A stretch of 64,000 nucleotides of DNA from Rickettsiales bacterium. Lineage in GTDB: Bacteria > Bacteroidota > Bacteroidia > Cytophagales > Cyclobacteriaceae. Where the stretch lies: contig PBTY01000013.1 in the NCBI GenBank assembly GCA_002729235.1, positions 4,609-68,608 of the forward strand, read 5' to 3'. Within the stretch, counting starts at the first letter, position 1; each line of letters opens with the position of its first letter. Position numbers and translations under genes: made by a program. Under the pieces are notes generated by a model that was not told the DNA's origin, made no database searches, and saw only the letters and a list, made by a program, of their open reading frames with translations. Below are positions 48,634 to 55,537 of the stretch, one piece after another.

Positions 48634-51111
48634 TTCCTCTTTTAGCTGATCTACGGGATTTACTTTAGATGCTTTCAACGTCTGGAAACTAGTGGTAAGA
48701 ATAGCTACTACAATCATAATGATGCCAGATAATCCAATAGTTATAAATGAAATGGAGGTTCTCAGTTCATAATTTTGGATCCATTGGTTCATCATGTACC
48801 AACTCAGTGGTGCTGCAATAATGAAGCCTATCAACATGAGTTTACCAAATTCTCCGGAAAGCATCATCCAAATATTGGTAGCAGTAGCACCTAGAATTTT
48901 TCGCACGCCAATTTCTTTGATTCGTTTCTCAATGACATAGGCAACAAGTCCGAATAGACCCAGACAAGCAATGACTACTGCCAGCATGGAAAATCCAGTA
49001 AGGAGTTTGCCAAACTTGATCGTTTGGGTGAAAATCTCAGCGTATTCCTGATCAACAAATGTATATGTGAATGGACTTCTAGCCGTGAAATCTTGCCATT
49101 TCACTTCAGCAGACTTCAGCAAACCTTGAATCTCATCACTTGACATGGATTCATGCATGTCTATCACCAATTTCGTTTGTGGGTTTCTGAATATTGGTGA
49201 ATTGTGGTCCATAATCGCCACAGGGTATTTCACTTCGGAAAGAGAAGTATTGAAGTCATTGACTACTCCTACTATCTTGAAGTTAACTGTGTGGTATTGA
49301 ATGTCTTGTCCAATAGCATGCTGATTGCTTTCAAAGCCAAATGCTTGAACAAAATACTCGTTGACAACAATATTGGTGGAGTCAAAAAATCCTTTTTCCA
49401 ATCCACGACCTTCTAATACCTGGATGTCAAAACTCGGAATGAAGGATTCATCTGCTGTAAGATAGTTGACGGACAGGTTGTAATTTTTGGAGCCTCTTCG
49501 TTCAAAATTGTCAAAGTCGTAAATCATGGGAGGGGTGTCCGATACGATGCTCACATGTTCCACTTTCGGGTTGGATAGCAATTCATTTCGGTAGGTTTCC
49601 ATTTGTGATTGATTACCCAGCCGGTTTAAGTGCTCTATGATTACTTTATTCTCTTTGTCGAATCCAAGGTCATAATTGATCCAGTAACTTACCTGATCCT
49701 TAACAATCAGTGTACAGGCAATCATTGTGATGCTGATTGCAAATTGAGCCGTCACCAGTACATTTCTAATTTTACCATCTTTAACTCCAAGAGACAATTT
49801 GCCTTTTAAAACTTTTGCTGGTTGGAATGAGGACAAATAGAAGGCCGGATATGTTCCGCCAAGTACCCCAATAACAATGGTGCTCAACAGGATAATGGCA
49901 ATAGCAACTGGATTGATTAATGTTCGGGTATCGAGCTCCGTTTCGGCAATGGTATTAAAAGCTGGCAGGAGCAATTCTGTCAGGAAAAATCCAATCAAAA
50001 CGGAAGCGATCACATAAATCAGTGATTCCGAGAGAAACTGGTAGATGAGGTTGGACCTTCCCGAACCGATCACTTTTCGAATACCCACTTCTTTTGCTCG
50101 GCTGGATGATTTAGCAGTAGATAGGTTAACGAAGTTGATTAATGATAAAATGAGAATTAGTCCTCCAATACCCCAGAGTATATAGATGTTTTGAATATTT
50201 CCTATTTGATTCAGTCTGGAATAGACATTGGTGGACCGTAGGTGAATATCTAATAAAGGTTGGATGTATAGATCCCATTCTTCACCAGATTCAATAAACT
50301 CCTTGTAGCTCACTCCCCGATATTTTTGTAAGAACGCTTCAAGATACTTACCAGGTACCGCCGCTACCTTATCAGCAACTGCTTGTGGATTAGCATCCTC
50401 ACGTAGCATTCCAAAGGTGACAAACATGGTCCACATCCAGGAATCTCTACGGTTAGCTACCTGTGGTAGTGATGTCATTGAGATCAGGAAGTCGAATTCT
50501 ATGTGAGAGTTGGTAGGGACGTTCTCAGCTACCCCAGTGATTTTATAAGACTTCTTCTCAGACCCTTCACCTACTTCCAGGTATTTACCCAGCGGGTCCT
50601 CTTTTTGGAAATACTTTGACGCCATCTCTTCGGTGAGGATGATGGAGTTGGGCAATGAAAGTGCTGTGTTTTCATCACCTTGTGATAAGGGAAAGGTGAA
50701 GATTTCAAGAAATGTTTCATCTACGGCAAGGACCCCCTCTTCCTCAAATATAATTTGTTGATTACTGGAGGGCTTGCTGACGACCATGGGGCCTACTGGG
50801 TGTACACGAGTCAATTTTTCAAATTCCGGTATCTCTTCTTTCAATGCATGCATCACTGCTGGCCCAGTTGATCCAAATAAGGCATCGTCATCGCCCCAGA
50901 TAAATGTTTCATTGATACGGTAAATACGATCGGCATTCGAATGAAACTGATCATAACTCATCTCATTGGAGGTGTATAAGGCAATCATAATGCATACCAT
51001 CAAGCCAAGAGATAATCCAATGACATGAATGAAAGCAAAGAATTTTTGCCTTTTGATAGATCTGATAGCCGTGGTGAAGAGAGTTGAAATCATAGTCTTT
51101 CGGTTTGACAT
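48631..51111 (-). CDS. MacB/FtsX-type ABC transporter permease
   Basis: About 826 residues from ATG 51111, or 820 from ATG 51093 (MISTLFTTAIRSIKRQ), the more family-like N-terminus. An ATG at 51135 lies upstream of the -7 element at 51121 and so is not used. Four helices in each of two halves flank two MacB periplasmic core domains. FtsX hallmarks: AKSSSRAKEVGIRKVIGSGR and EKRIKEIGVRKILGA. Family members work with a separate ATPase in lipoprotein or peptide handling or in antibiotic-peptide resistance; no ATPase is adjacent. Single-gene unit. Confidence 0.85.
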   Translation of the reverse strand: MSNRKTMISTLFTTAIRSIKRQKFFAFIHVIGLSLGLMVCIMIALYTSNEMSYDQFHSNADRIYRINETFIWGDDDALFGSTGPAVMHALKEEIPEFEKLTRVHPVGPMVVSKPSSNQQIIFEEEGVLAVDETFLEIFTFPLSQGDENTALSLPNSIILTEEMASKYFQKEDPLGKYLEVGEGSEKKSYKITGVAENVPTNSHIEFDFLISMTSLPQVANRRDSWMWTMFVTFGMLREDANPQAVADKVAAVPGKYLEAFLQKYRGVSYKEFIESGEEWDLYIQPLLDIHLRSTNVYSRLNQIGNIQNIYILWGIGGLILILSLINFVNLSTAKSSSRAKEVGIRKVIGSGRSNLIYQFLSESLIYVIASVLIGFFLTELLLPAFNTIAETELDTRTLINPVAIAIILLSTIVIGVLGGTYPAFYLSSFQPAKVLKGKLSLGVKDGKIRNVLVTAQFAISITMIACTLIVKDQVSYWINYDLGFDKENKVIIEHLNRLGNQSQMETYRNELLSNPKVEHVSIVSDTPPMIYDFDNFERRGSKNYNLSVNYLTADESFIPSFDIQVLEGRGLEKGFFDSTNIVVNEYFVQAFGFESNQHAIGQDIQYHTVNFKIVGVVNDFNTSLSEVKYPVAIMDHNSPIFRNPQTKLVIDMHESMSSDEIQGLLKSAEVKWQDFTARSPFTYTFVDQEYAEIFTQTIKFGKLLTGFSMLAVVIACLGLFGLVAYVIEKRIKEIGVRKILGATATNIWMMLSGEFGKLMLIGFIIAAPLSWYMMNQWIQNYELRTSISFITIGLSGIIMIVVAILTTSFQTLKASKVNPVDQLKEE

Positions 51112-51120
51112 ACTACACGC

Positions 51121-51128
51121 CAAATTTA
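51121..51128 (-). promoter_or_regulatory. -7 element of the FtsX-type permease gene
   Basis: TAAATTTG on the minus strand. It would start transcription near 51115 and rules out translation from 51135. Confidence 0.5.
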
Positions 51129-51236
51129 CTGCCATTATTTGTAAGTAACAGATATATAGATTGTTACGCTTTTAATAGTGAGTTGTATGTGCTCGATTGT
51201 GAACAGTTTTGTACGGTTTTAACAGTTTAATGAGTT

Positions 51237-51254
51237 CTAAGTGCCTACTAAGTG
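51237..51254 (+). repeat. tandem 7-bp direct repeat upstream of siaC1
   Basis: CTAAGTG at 51237-51243 and again at 51248-51254, separated by CCTA, giving an 11-bp period. This is the layout of OmpR/PhoB-class binding sites. A single CTAAGTG also lies upstream of the exported-protein gene (54428-54434). Confidence 0.5.
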
Positions 51255-51275
51255 AAACGCGTAAAATGTACGATT

Positions 51276-51287
51276 AGGGGTTCCCCT
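51276..51287. promoter_or_regulatory. inverted repeat AGGGG-TT-CCCCT upstream of siaC1
   Basis: Perfect 5-bp arms with a 2-nt centre, 62 bp before the siaC1 ATG. Candidate regulator site. Confidence 0.4.
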
Positions 51288-51308
51288 CTTACATAGGTTT
51301 GGCATCCA

Positions 51309-51324
51309 TGGCAACTTTGTATTG
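51309..51324 (+). promoter_or_regulatory. promoter-like motif shared with 54523 (siaC1 copy)
   Basis: TGGCAACTTTGTATTG, 14 of 16 bases identical to the element at 54523-54538. It contains CAACTTTG, one base from TAnnTTTG at a fixed T. Lies 29 bp before the siaC1 ATG. Confidence 0.5.
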
Positions 51325-51337
51325 TTGTTAATGAATT

Positions 51338-51820
51338 ATGACAAGCAGTAAGAAACCAACTAAACGACTAAAGACAATGATTACAACTTCTGTAACACCG
51401 ACTTACCTTGGAGCTTATACCAATACGATGAGTGGATTTGCTTCACAATCCAAAGATTTTATATTGGAGTCAACTGGATCCACCCCTTTTATCAGATACA
51501 ATAGAGCTCAAAAGAAATTGGTTTTGAATGGTAAGTCTACAGGAGAGAACGTTGCTGATTTGTATAAGCCGGTGATCACCATGCTCAAGCAAGATACAGT
51601 TGCTAGTAAGACAGTTACAGTAGATATTCAATTATCAGATATCAATACAAAAACAACCGGGGTGCTTTTTGACCTATTTAAATACCTCGGATTAAAGAAA
51701 TTAACAGGTGGCAATGTGGAAGTGATTTGGAGAGTAGATGCCACTAATGCAGACATGATCGATACAGGTTTGAATTTTTCAGATCTGTACGATCTGGATG
51801 CTAAGATCATCATGAAGTAG
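51338..51820 (+). CDS. SiaC-family regulatory phosphoprotein (DUF1987), canonical paralogue
   Basis: 160 residues; the first about 45 are a non-conserved extension. The rest matches DUF1987/SiaC: TPFIRYNRAQKKLVLNGKS, VADLYKPVI, VTVDIQLSDINTKTTGVLFD (landmark INTKTTGVL), VEVIWRV, and the acidic end ADMIDTGLNFSDLYDL. Thr104 in INTKTTGVL aligns with the FNTSS-type threonine that is phosphorylated in SiaC of Pseudomonas aeruginosa. There SiaC is switched by a kinase (SiaB) and a phosphatase (SiaA) and activates a diguanylate cyclase; none of these partners is in the window. Single gene, with its own promoter motif and terminator. First of three paralogues here. Confidence 0.82.
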   Translation: MTSSKKPTKRLKTMITTSVTPTYLGAYTNTMSGFASQSKDFILESTGSTPFIRYNRAQKKLVLNGKSTGENVADLYKPVITMLKQDTVASKTVTVDIQLSDINTKTTGVLFDLFKYLGLKKLTGGNVEVIWRVDATNADMIDTGLNFSDLYDLDAKIIMK

Positions 51821-51860
51821 AAGATTTGAGTTTAGTTGTTAGGTTAGGTTTGAAACGATC

Positions 51861-51890
51861 AAGGGGTGCTAGAAATAGCACTCCTTTTTT
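51861..51890 (+). terminator. terminator after siaC1
   Basis: 9-bp stem GGGGTGCTA/TAGCACTCC (one G-T pair) closed by a GAAA tetraloop, followed by six T. Shows that siaC1 is transcribed apart from siaC2. Confidence 0.85.
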
Positions 51891-52038
51891 GTTTTAAGGG
51901 AAATGCGTACCTCTTCAGTAATTCACGTAATCTTTCAAGATCAGTATTTCTCTCTTATAATTAGGAGGTGTATGAAATAATTTAGTAAAGCTTTAAGCAT
52001 GTAGATGCTCACTAATTGAAACTATAATTATTCTTACC
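51891..52038. other. siaC2 leader region
   Basis: 148 bp without a gene. No TAnnTTTG match. Contains the palindrome TAAAGCTTTA (51986-51995) and next to it a small hairpin AGCAT-GTAG-ATGCT (51996-52009). The shared motif found before siaC1 and the exported-protein gene is absent. Confidence 0.4.
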
Positions 52039-52470
52039 ATGAATCCCAACCACAGCATTCATTCGAATTTTCGAGTGACCAAACCTTTTGATAGTCATTC
52101 TGTCAGTACTAGTTCATCTTCTGTCTCAATTAAATTTGACTCAGGAAATGAGACATTAATATTGAAAGGGACGTTGAGTCAAAAGGATTTACACGATTTC
52201 TACTTTCCAATTAAGAGTCAGTTGTCACTTCACCTGGCAAAAGGTAAAGGGTTAATTGTTGGAATTTTCTTCTCTGATCTTAGCTTGACGAACGTGAAAA
52301 TGCTATTTGAAATGTTTAGTTATTTGAGAAGAAATGTCTCTGAAAGGTCAAAGGTTAAAGTCAAATGGTTTGTTAGTCCATTCGACACCAGTATTCTTGA
52401 GGTTGCTAAAGATTTTGAGAGCTTGTTCAAGATAGGAATAGAGACCGTATTGACTAGAGCACAATATTAG
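52039..52470 (+). CDS. SiaC-like (DUF1987) paralogue without the phospho-acceptor Thr
   Basis: 143 residues, first about 28 variable and Ser/Thr-rich. Aligns with siaC1 along its length: VSIKFDSGNETLILKGTLS, HDFYFPIK, GIFFSDLSLTNVKMLFEMF (landmark LSLTNVKML), VKVKWFV and DFESLFKIGI. The acceptor position is Leu83; Thr84 follows, so phosphorylation at the usual place is not expected unless shifted by one. More diverged than siaC1 and siaC3, hence lower confidence. Its end overlaps the convergent pabC by 17 bp. Confidence 0.7.
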   Translation: MNPNHSIHSNFRVTKPFDSHSVSTSSSSVSIKFDSGNETLILKGTLSQKDLHDFYFPIKSQLSLHLAKGKGLIVGIFFSDLSLTNVKMLFEMFSYLRRNVSERSKVKVKWFVSPFDTSILEVAKDFESLFKIGIETVLTRAQY

Positions 52471-53053
52471 CAATAGGAATTTTGATCTCTGCCAGATCCA
52501 GCATGGCATTGATTGGACTTATATAGTGAAACTTTTGCAGGTCCTGAATAGAAATTGGAATCTCAGTTAGTTCTTCTTTATCAAGTAAAGATTGTCTTTT
52601 TACTCCAGCGAGCAAATGAGTCGTTGGAGTGACCCATTTAGACCCATCATAAAAGGCCAGGTTGGCATAGTAGCTATCGGTCACCTGACCTTCTTTGATG
52701 ATCATGATATCATCACACCCTTCACGCTGAGTGAAAAGGCTGGTCAATGATTCTCTGTTTTCATATTTGAAAGAATAATCTATCCGATCATCAGTCACTA
52801 ATTTGAGTGAATTGATTGGTCTAATCATGTACTGTTCATATTCGATATCAATCACGTCACTGGAGTAGATCATGCGAACTTTATATCGTTCCTCCACTTT
52901 GAGTTCAGGCAGCACATCTATTAGATTTATAGGAGTTTCATTCGGAAAAAATCGATGGAAGGTTCGATTGATTCGCTTTTGGTGGTATTCAATTAATTGA
53001 TAATCACCTCGTTGATAACAAATGGATTCTATAAATTTCGGATTGATACTCAT
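52454..53053 (-). CDS. pabC: aminodeoxychorismate lyase-like class IV aminotransferase
   Basis: 199 residues, short for the class (about 270 is common) but typical of the compact Bacteroidota PabC. It would turn 4-amino-4-deoxychorismate into 4-aminobenzoate and pyruvate with PLP. Seen: ESICYQRGDYQLIEYHQKRINRTF at the N-terminus (substrate-side start), KYENRESL with the PLP Lys, DDIMIIKEGQVTDSYYANLAFYDG (landmark EGQVTDSYYANLAF) and TPTTHLLAGVKR. pabB, its pathway partner, is 2.5 kb away on the same strand beyond a block on the other strand. Divergent from the CHASE2 gene. Confidence 0.85.
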   Translation of the reverse strand: MSINPKFIESICYQRGDYQLIEYHQKRINRTFHRFFPNETPINLIDVLPELKVEERYKVRMIYSSDVIDIEYEQYMIRPINSLKLVTDDRIDYSFKYENRESLTSLFTQREGCDDIMIIKEGQVTDSYYANLAFYDGSKWVTPTTHLLAGVKRQSLLDKEELTEIPISIQDLQKFHYISPINAMLDLAEIKIPIANIVL

Positions 53054-53085
53054 TTCTTGAACCTGAAGTTAACTAATCCGCCTAT

Positions 53086-54354
53086 ATGAGAAGATTTCTT
53101 CTTGACACTATTCTTTGCTCCTTATTCATTTTTGGGATCATGGGACTTTTTTCCAGTGTCACCTATTTTAGAATTTTTGATGTGTTGGACCCTATTGGGG
53201 AAATGTTCTCTGACTTTGAGTTGAGCGATGTGGTCATGTCTCAATTAAGAGAAGCTCCACTAGCAAGTGAAGATATTGTTGTTGTGAATATCTCCAATGC
53301 CAATAGAGAGGAAATAGGGTACATGATCCAAATTTTGGAAAAGTATGATCCGGTTGTTATAGGAGTGGACGTAACTTTTGCAGCCCCCAAGCCATATGCT
53401 GAGGATAGTGTCTTTGAGCAAACTCTGGCTATGTATGACAATGTGGTCATTGGAAGTGAACTGAGATTGCCGGTTTTGGACGATAGCAAAGATTACGGTT
53501 TTGATACCCTGGTAATTCCCACTGAAAATTTGGCCAGAAACGCGGATTTCGGTTTTGTGAATTTATTGACAGATGCAGAGAATCAAGACGATGTTAAGTT
53601 TTGTCGGGAACTGGTGCTAAGAGCCAGGGTGAAAGGTATAGAAGAGGAGCAATTGGCTTTTGCCGTAAAATTGGCGCAGTATAAGGACCCTGAAGCCACA
53701 CAGGTGTTTCTAGACCGTGGAAATTTGATTGAGACCATTAATTACAAAGGAAATGTAATGGATTATGGTATGTCTTCTTTTGGGACTCGGTACTTCGCAT
53801 TGGATATTCATGAAGTATTCAATGAGAGCTTTACAGAGGATTTGCTCAAAGACAAGGTGGTGATCATGTGTTTTTTGGGTAGATACTTAGGTGATAAAAA
53901 CACCCGGCAAGATCTTTATTTCACCCCTTTAAATAAGAACTATGTAGGCAAATCGGAGCCGGATATGTTTGGAGGAGTCATTCATGCCAATACGGTATCC
54001 ATGATTCTGGAAGAAGATTACATCGAATATATGCCAGGCTCATATGGTACTATGATTGGAATCCTCGGCTGCCTAATCATCGTATTTTGTTTCAAGTGGA
54101 TTTATGGAGCCCTACCCAATTGGTACGATGGAATTACCAAAGTTGTACAATTGATTCTGGTGGCATCAATCTCCATTATGTCCTTATATTATTTTGAAAA
54201 TTATAACTATAAGGTAGAGCTTACCTTATTAATAGTGGTAATAGCGCTATCAGGGGATTCCATAGAAGTGTATCATGGGCTTGTTAAGAACCTATTTTCC
54301 AAAAGGAAGAGATCTCAACTCTTTAAGATACACCGCAATTTTTGGAAGGAATAA
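53086..54354 (+). CDS. CHASE2-domain membrane protein without output domain
   Basis: 422 residues. Helix at about 6-28, extracytoplasmic CHASE2 sensor about 35-320 (EDIVVVNISNANREEIGYMIQIL, VVIGVDVTFA, FGFVNLLTDAENQDDVKF, KDKVVIMCFLGRYLGD, MFGGVIHANTVSMIL), then three helices at about 322-345, 352-372 and 377-396, and a basic tail of about 25 residues. CHASE2 normally sits before a cyclase, kinase or phosphatase; here the protein ends after the third helix. Any signal must pass by contact with another protein; the neighbouring SiaC-family proteins are candidates. Followed after 204 bp by the exported-protein gene. Confidence 0.85.
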   Translation: MRRFLLDTILCSLFIFGIMGLFSSVTYFRIFDVLDPIGEMFSDFELSDVVMSQLREAPLASEDIVVVNISNANREEIGYMIQILEKYDPVVIGVDVTFAAPKPYAEDSVFEQTLAMYDNVVIGSELRLPVLDDSKDYGFDTLVIPTENLARNADFGFVNLLTDAENQDDVKFCRELVLRARVKGIEEEQLAFAVKLAQYKDPEATQVFLDRGNLIETINYKGNVMDYGMSSFGTRYFALDIHEVFNESFTEDLLKDKVVIMCFLGRYLGDKNTRQDLYFTPLNKNYVGKSEPDMFGGVIHANTVSMILEEDYIEYMPGSYGTMIGILGCLIIVFCFKWIYGALPNWYDGITKVVQLILVASISIMSLYYFENYNYKVELTLLIVVIALSGDSIEVYHGLVKNLFSKRKRSQLFKIHRNFWKE

Positions 54355-54558
54355 GCTTCAAGATAGGTTGATTGTGTTATTCACAACGCGTATCTCCTGC
54401 TTGTAGGTAAAGTACCTAACTAGATTTCTAAGTGAAGCCCTTGGTTGTTCCCCGCAGCCTTTTTGGGACTCTCACGTGATTATCCAATTCAGTGATTCTC
54501 TCTCGTTTTCGGATGGTTGTCGTGGCAATTTTGTCTTGTAACTAAAACAAAAGAAACC
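54355..54558. promoter_or_regulatory. regulatory region of the exported-protein/siaC3 unit
   Basis: 204 bp without a gene. Contents in order: inverted repeat TAGGTA-AAG-TACCTA (54404-54418), CTAAGTG (54428-54434), TCACGTGA palindrome (54472-54479), and TGGCAATTTTGTCTTG (54523-54538), which repeats the motif before siaC1. The last includes CAATTTTG, a near -7 element, 36 bp before the ATG. Confidence 0.55.
54523..54538 (+). promoter_or_regulatory. promoter-like motif shared with 51309
   Basis: TGGCAATTTTGTCTTG differs from the siaC1 copy at two of 16 bases. Its position before two functionally related genes suggests the same sigma factor or regulator. Confidence 0.5.
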
Positions 54559-55035
54559 ATGAAAACTATATTCACAACATTTGCACTAGTAGTATTGACC
54601 ACTGTAGCATTCAGTCAGGATTTATCACTTAACAGTTATGTTGAGCAAACAGAAGTAGGACCTAAGGTAGGTACTTCAGTGGGTTTTAATAGCAAAGCAG
54701 GAATTGAGGTTGGAGGCTTCTTTCAGAAGGCTGTAGAGGGAACTGCACCAGAAGGAGCCACACCATGGAATTACGAAAAAGAGTTTTACGGAGCATACTT
54801 CACTTACCCGGTAGTATCAGGCTACTTCGTTGACTTAGGCTTTAATGTAAGAACAGGAGTGAGCAATGGAGAAAACTTCGTGATCACACCTAGTATATTA
54901 ACGAGTATTGCGCCTATTCAACAGATTAAAATTGGTGCCGGATTAGGAGTACGAGCAATGCGTCCGACTGTACAAGGAACGATTACTATTCGTTTGAATG
55001 CAGGCAGTAAAGGTGGTTTATTAGCTTCTAAATAA
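54559..55035 (+). CDS. small exported protein, beta-barrel-like, unknown
   Basis: 158 residues from ATG 54559, where a clear signal peptide starts (MKTIFTTFALVVLTTVAFSQ); the frame is open to 54517 but that part covers the promoter motif. The mature part alternates strands and turns (VGPKVGTSVGFNSKAGIEVGGFF, FVDLGFNVRTGVSNG, KIGAGLGVRAMRPTVQGTITIRL), as in an outer-membrane barrel of about eight strands, though it ends in a GLLASK tail, not an aromatic residue. No family recognised. siaC3 starts 28 bp after its stop, so the two share a transcript. Confidence 0.7.
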   Translation: MKTIFTTFALVVLTTVAFSQDLSLNSYVEQTEVGPKVGTSVGFNSKAGIEVGGFFQKAVEGTAPEGATPWNYEKEFYGAYFTYPVVSGYFVDLGFNVRTGVSNGENFVITPSILTSIAPIQQIKIGAGLGVRAMRPTVQGTITIRLNAGSKGGLLASK

Positions 55036-55063
55036 TTGGTTGAACCTATAAAAAGACAAGACA

Positions 55064-55477
55064 ATGATAAGCGCAATCAATTATAAACTAAATCCTGCAA
55101 TCTACTCCATAGTTGCAGAGGACATCATCGAGCCAACAACAACCACTCCCTTCGTGAAGTATGACAAAAGAGCAAACTGCCTGACAATTAAAGGTACCTC
55201 AACCAGGAAAAATATGAGTCTTTTCTATAGTCAGGTGTTGGGAGACTTTAAATATGGTCTCAGAATCAAGGGTAGTGGAGAATTAAACCTTCAATTGAGC
55301 AAGTTTGGGCCTTCTACCTTGAAAGTTTTATTCGATTTGTTTCGATTCATAGGCAAGGAGCAGGAATTGGGAACACAAGTAAGAATCAACTGGAGTGTTC
55401 TTGGAGCTGAGCCAGAAATGATAGAAACAGTTCGGGACTTTGCCGAGCTATTCAATTTGAAATTAAAAATTAGATAA
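55064..55477 (+). CDS. SiaC-like (DUF1987) paralogue with Pro at the phospho-acceptor position
   Basis: 137 residues. Aligns well with siaC1: TPFVKYDKRANCLTIKGTSTRKN, FYSQVLGDF, LQLSKFGPSTLKVLFDLF (landmark FGPSTLKVL), VRINWSV, PEMIETVRDFAELFNL. The acceptor Thr is replaced by Pro83; Ser84 and Thr85 follow. Co-transcribed with the exported-protein gene. Could be a constitutively 'dephospho-like' form or respond through Ser84/Thr85. Ends before a terminator shared with pabB. Confidence 0.8.
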   Translation: MISAINYKLNPAIYSIVAEDIIEPTTTTPFVKYDKRANCLTIKGTSTRKNMSLFYSQVLGDFKYGLRIKGSGELNLQLSKFGPSTLKVLFDLFRFIGKEQELGTQVRINWSVLGAEPEMIETVRDFAELFNLKLKIR

Positions 55478-55506
55478 AGTGTTTACATAGTTTCATGGTG
55501 TGAAAT

Positions 55507-55537
55507 GGCTGGCCATGCAAATGGTCGGCCGTTCTTT
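55507..55537. terminator. terminator between siaC3 and pabB
   Basis: 10-bp stem GGCTGGCCAT/ATGGTCGGCC (two G-T pairs) with a GCAA loop, followed by GTTCTTT. Lies between converging genes. Confidence 0.65.

Noticed and set aside
51309-51324. Sigma-54 promoter (TGGCA...TTG) before siaC1, and likewise at 54523
   Set aside because: The distance from GG to the downstream TTG is two bases too long in both copies, and the GC of the -12 box is missing. The CAAnTTTG core fits a variant -7 element better.
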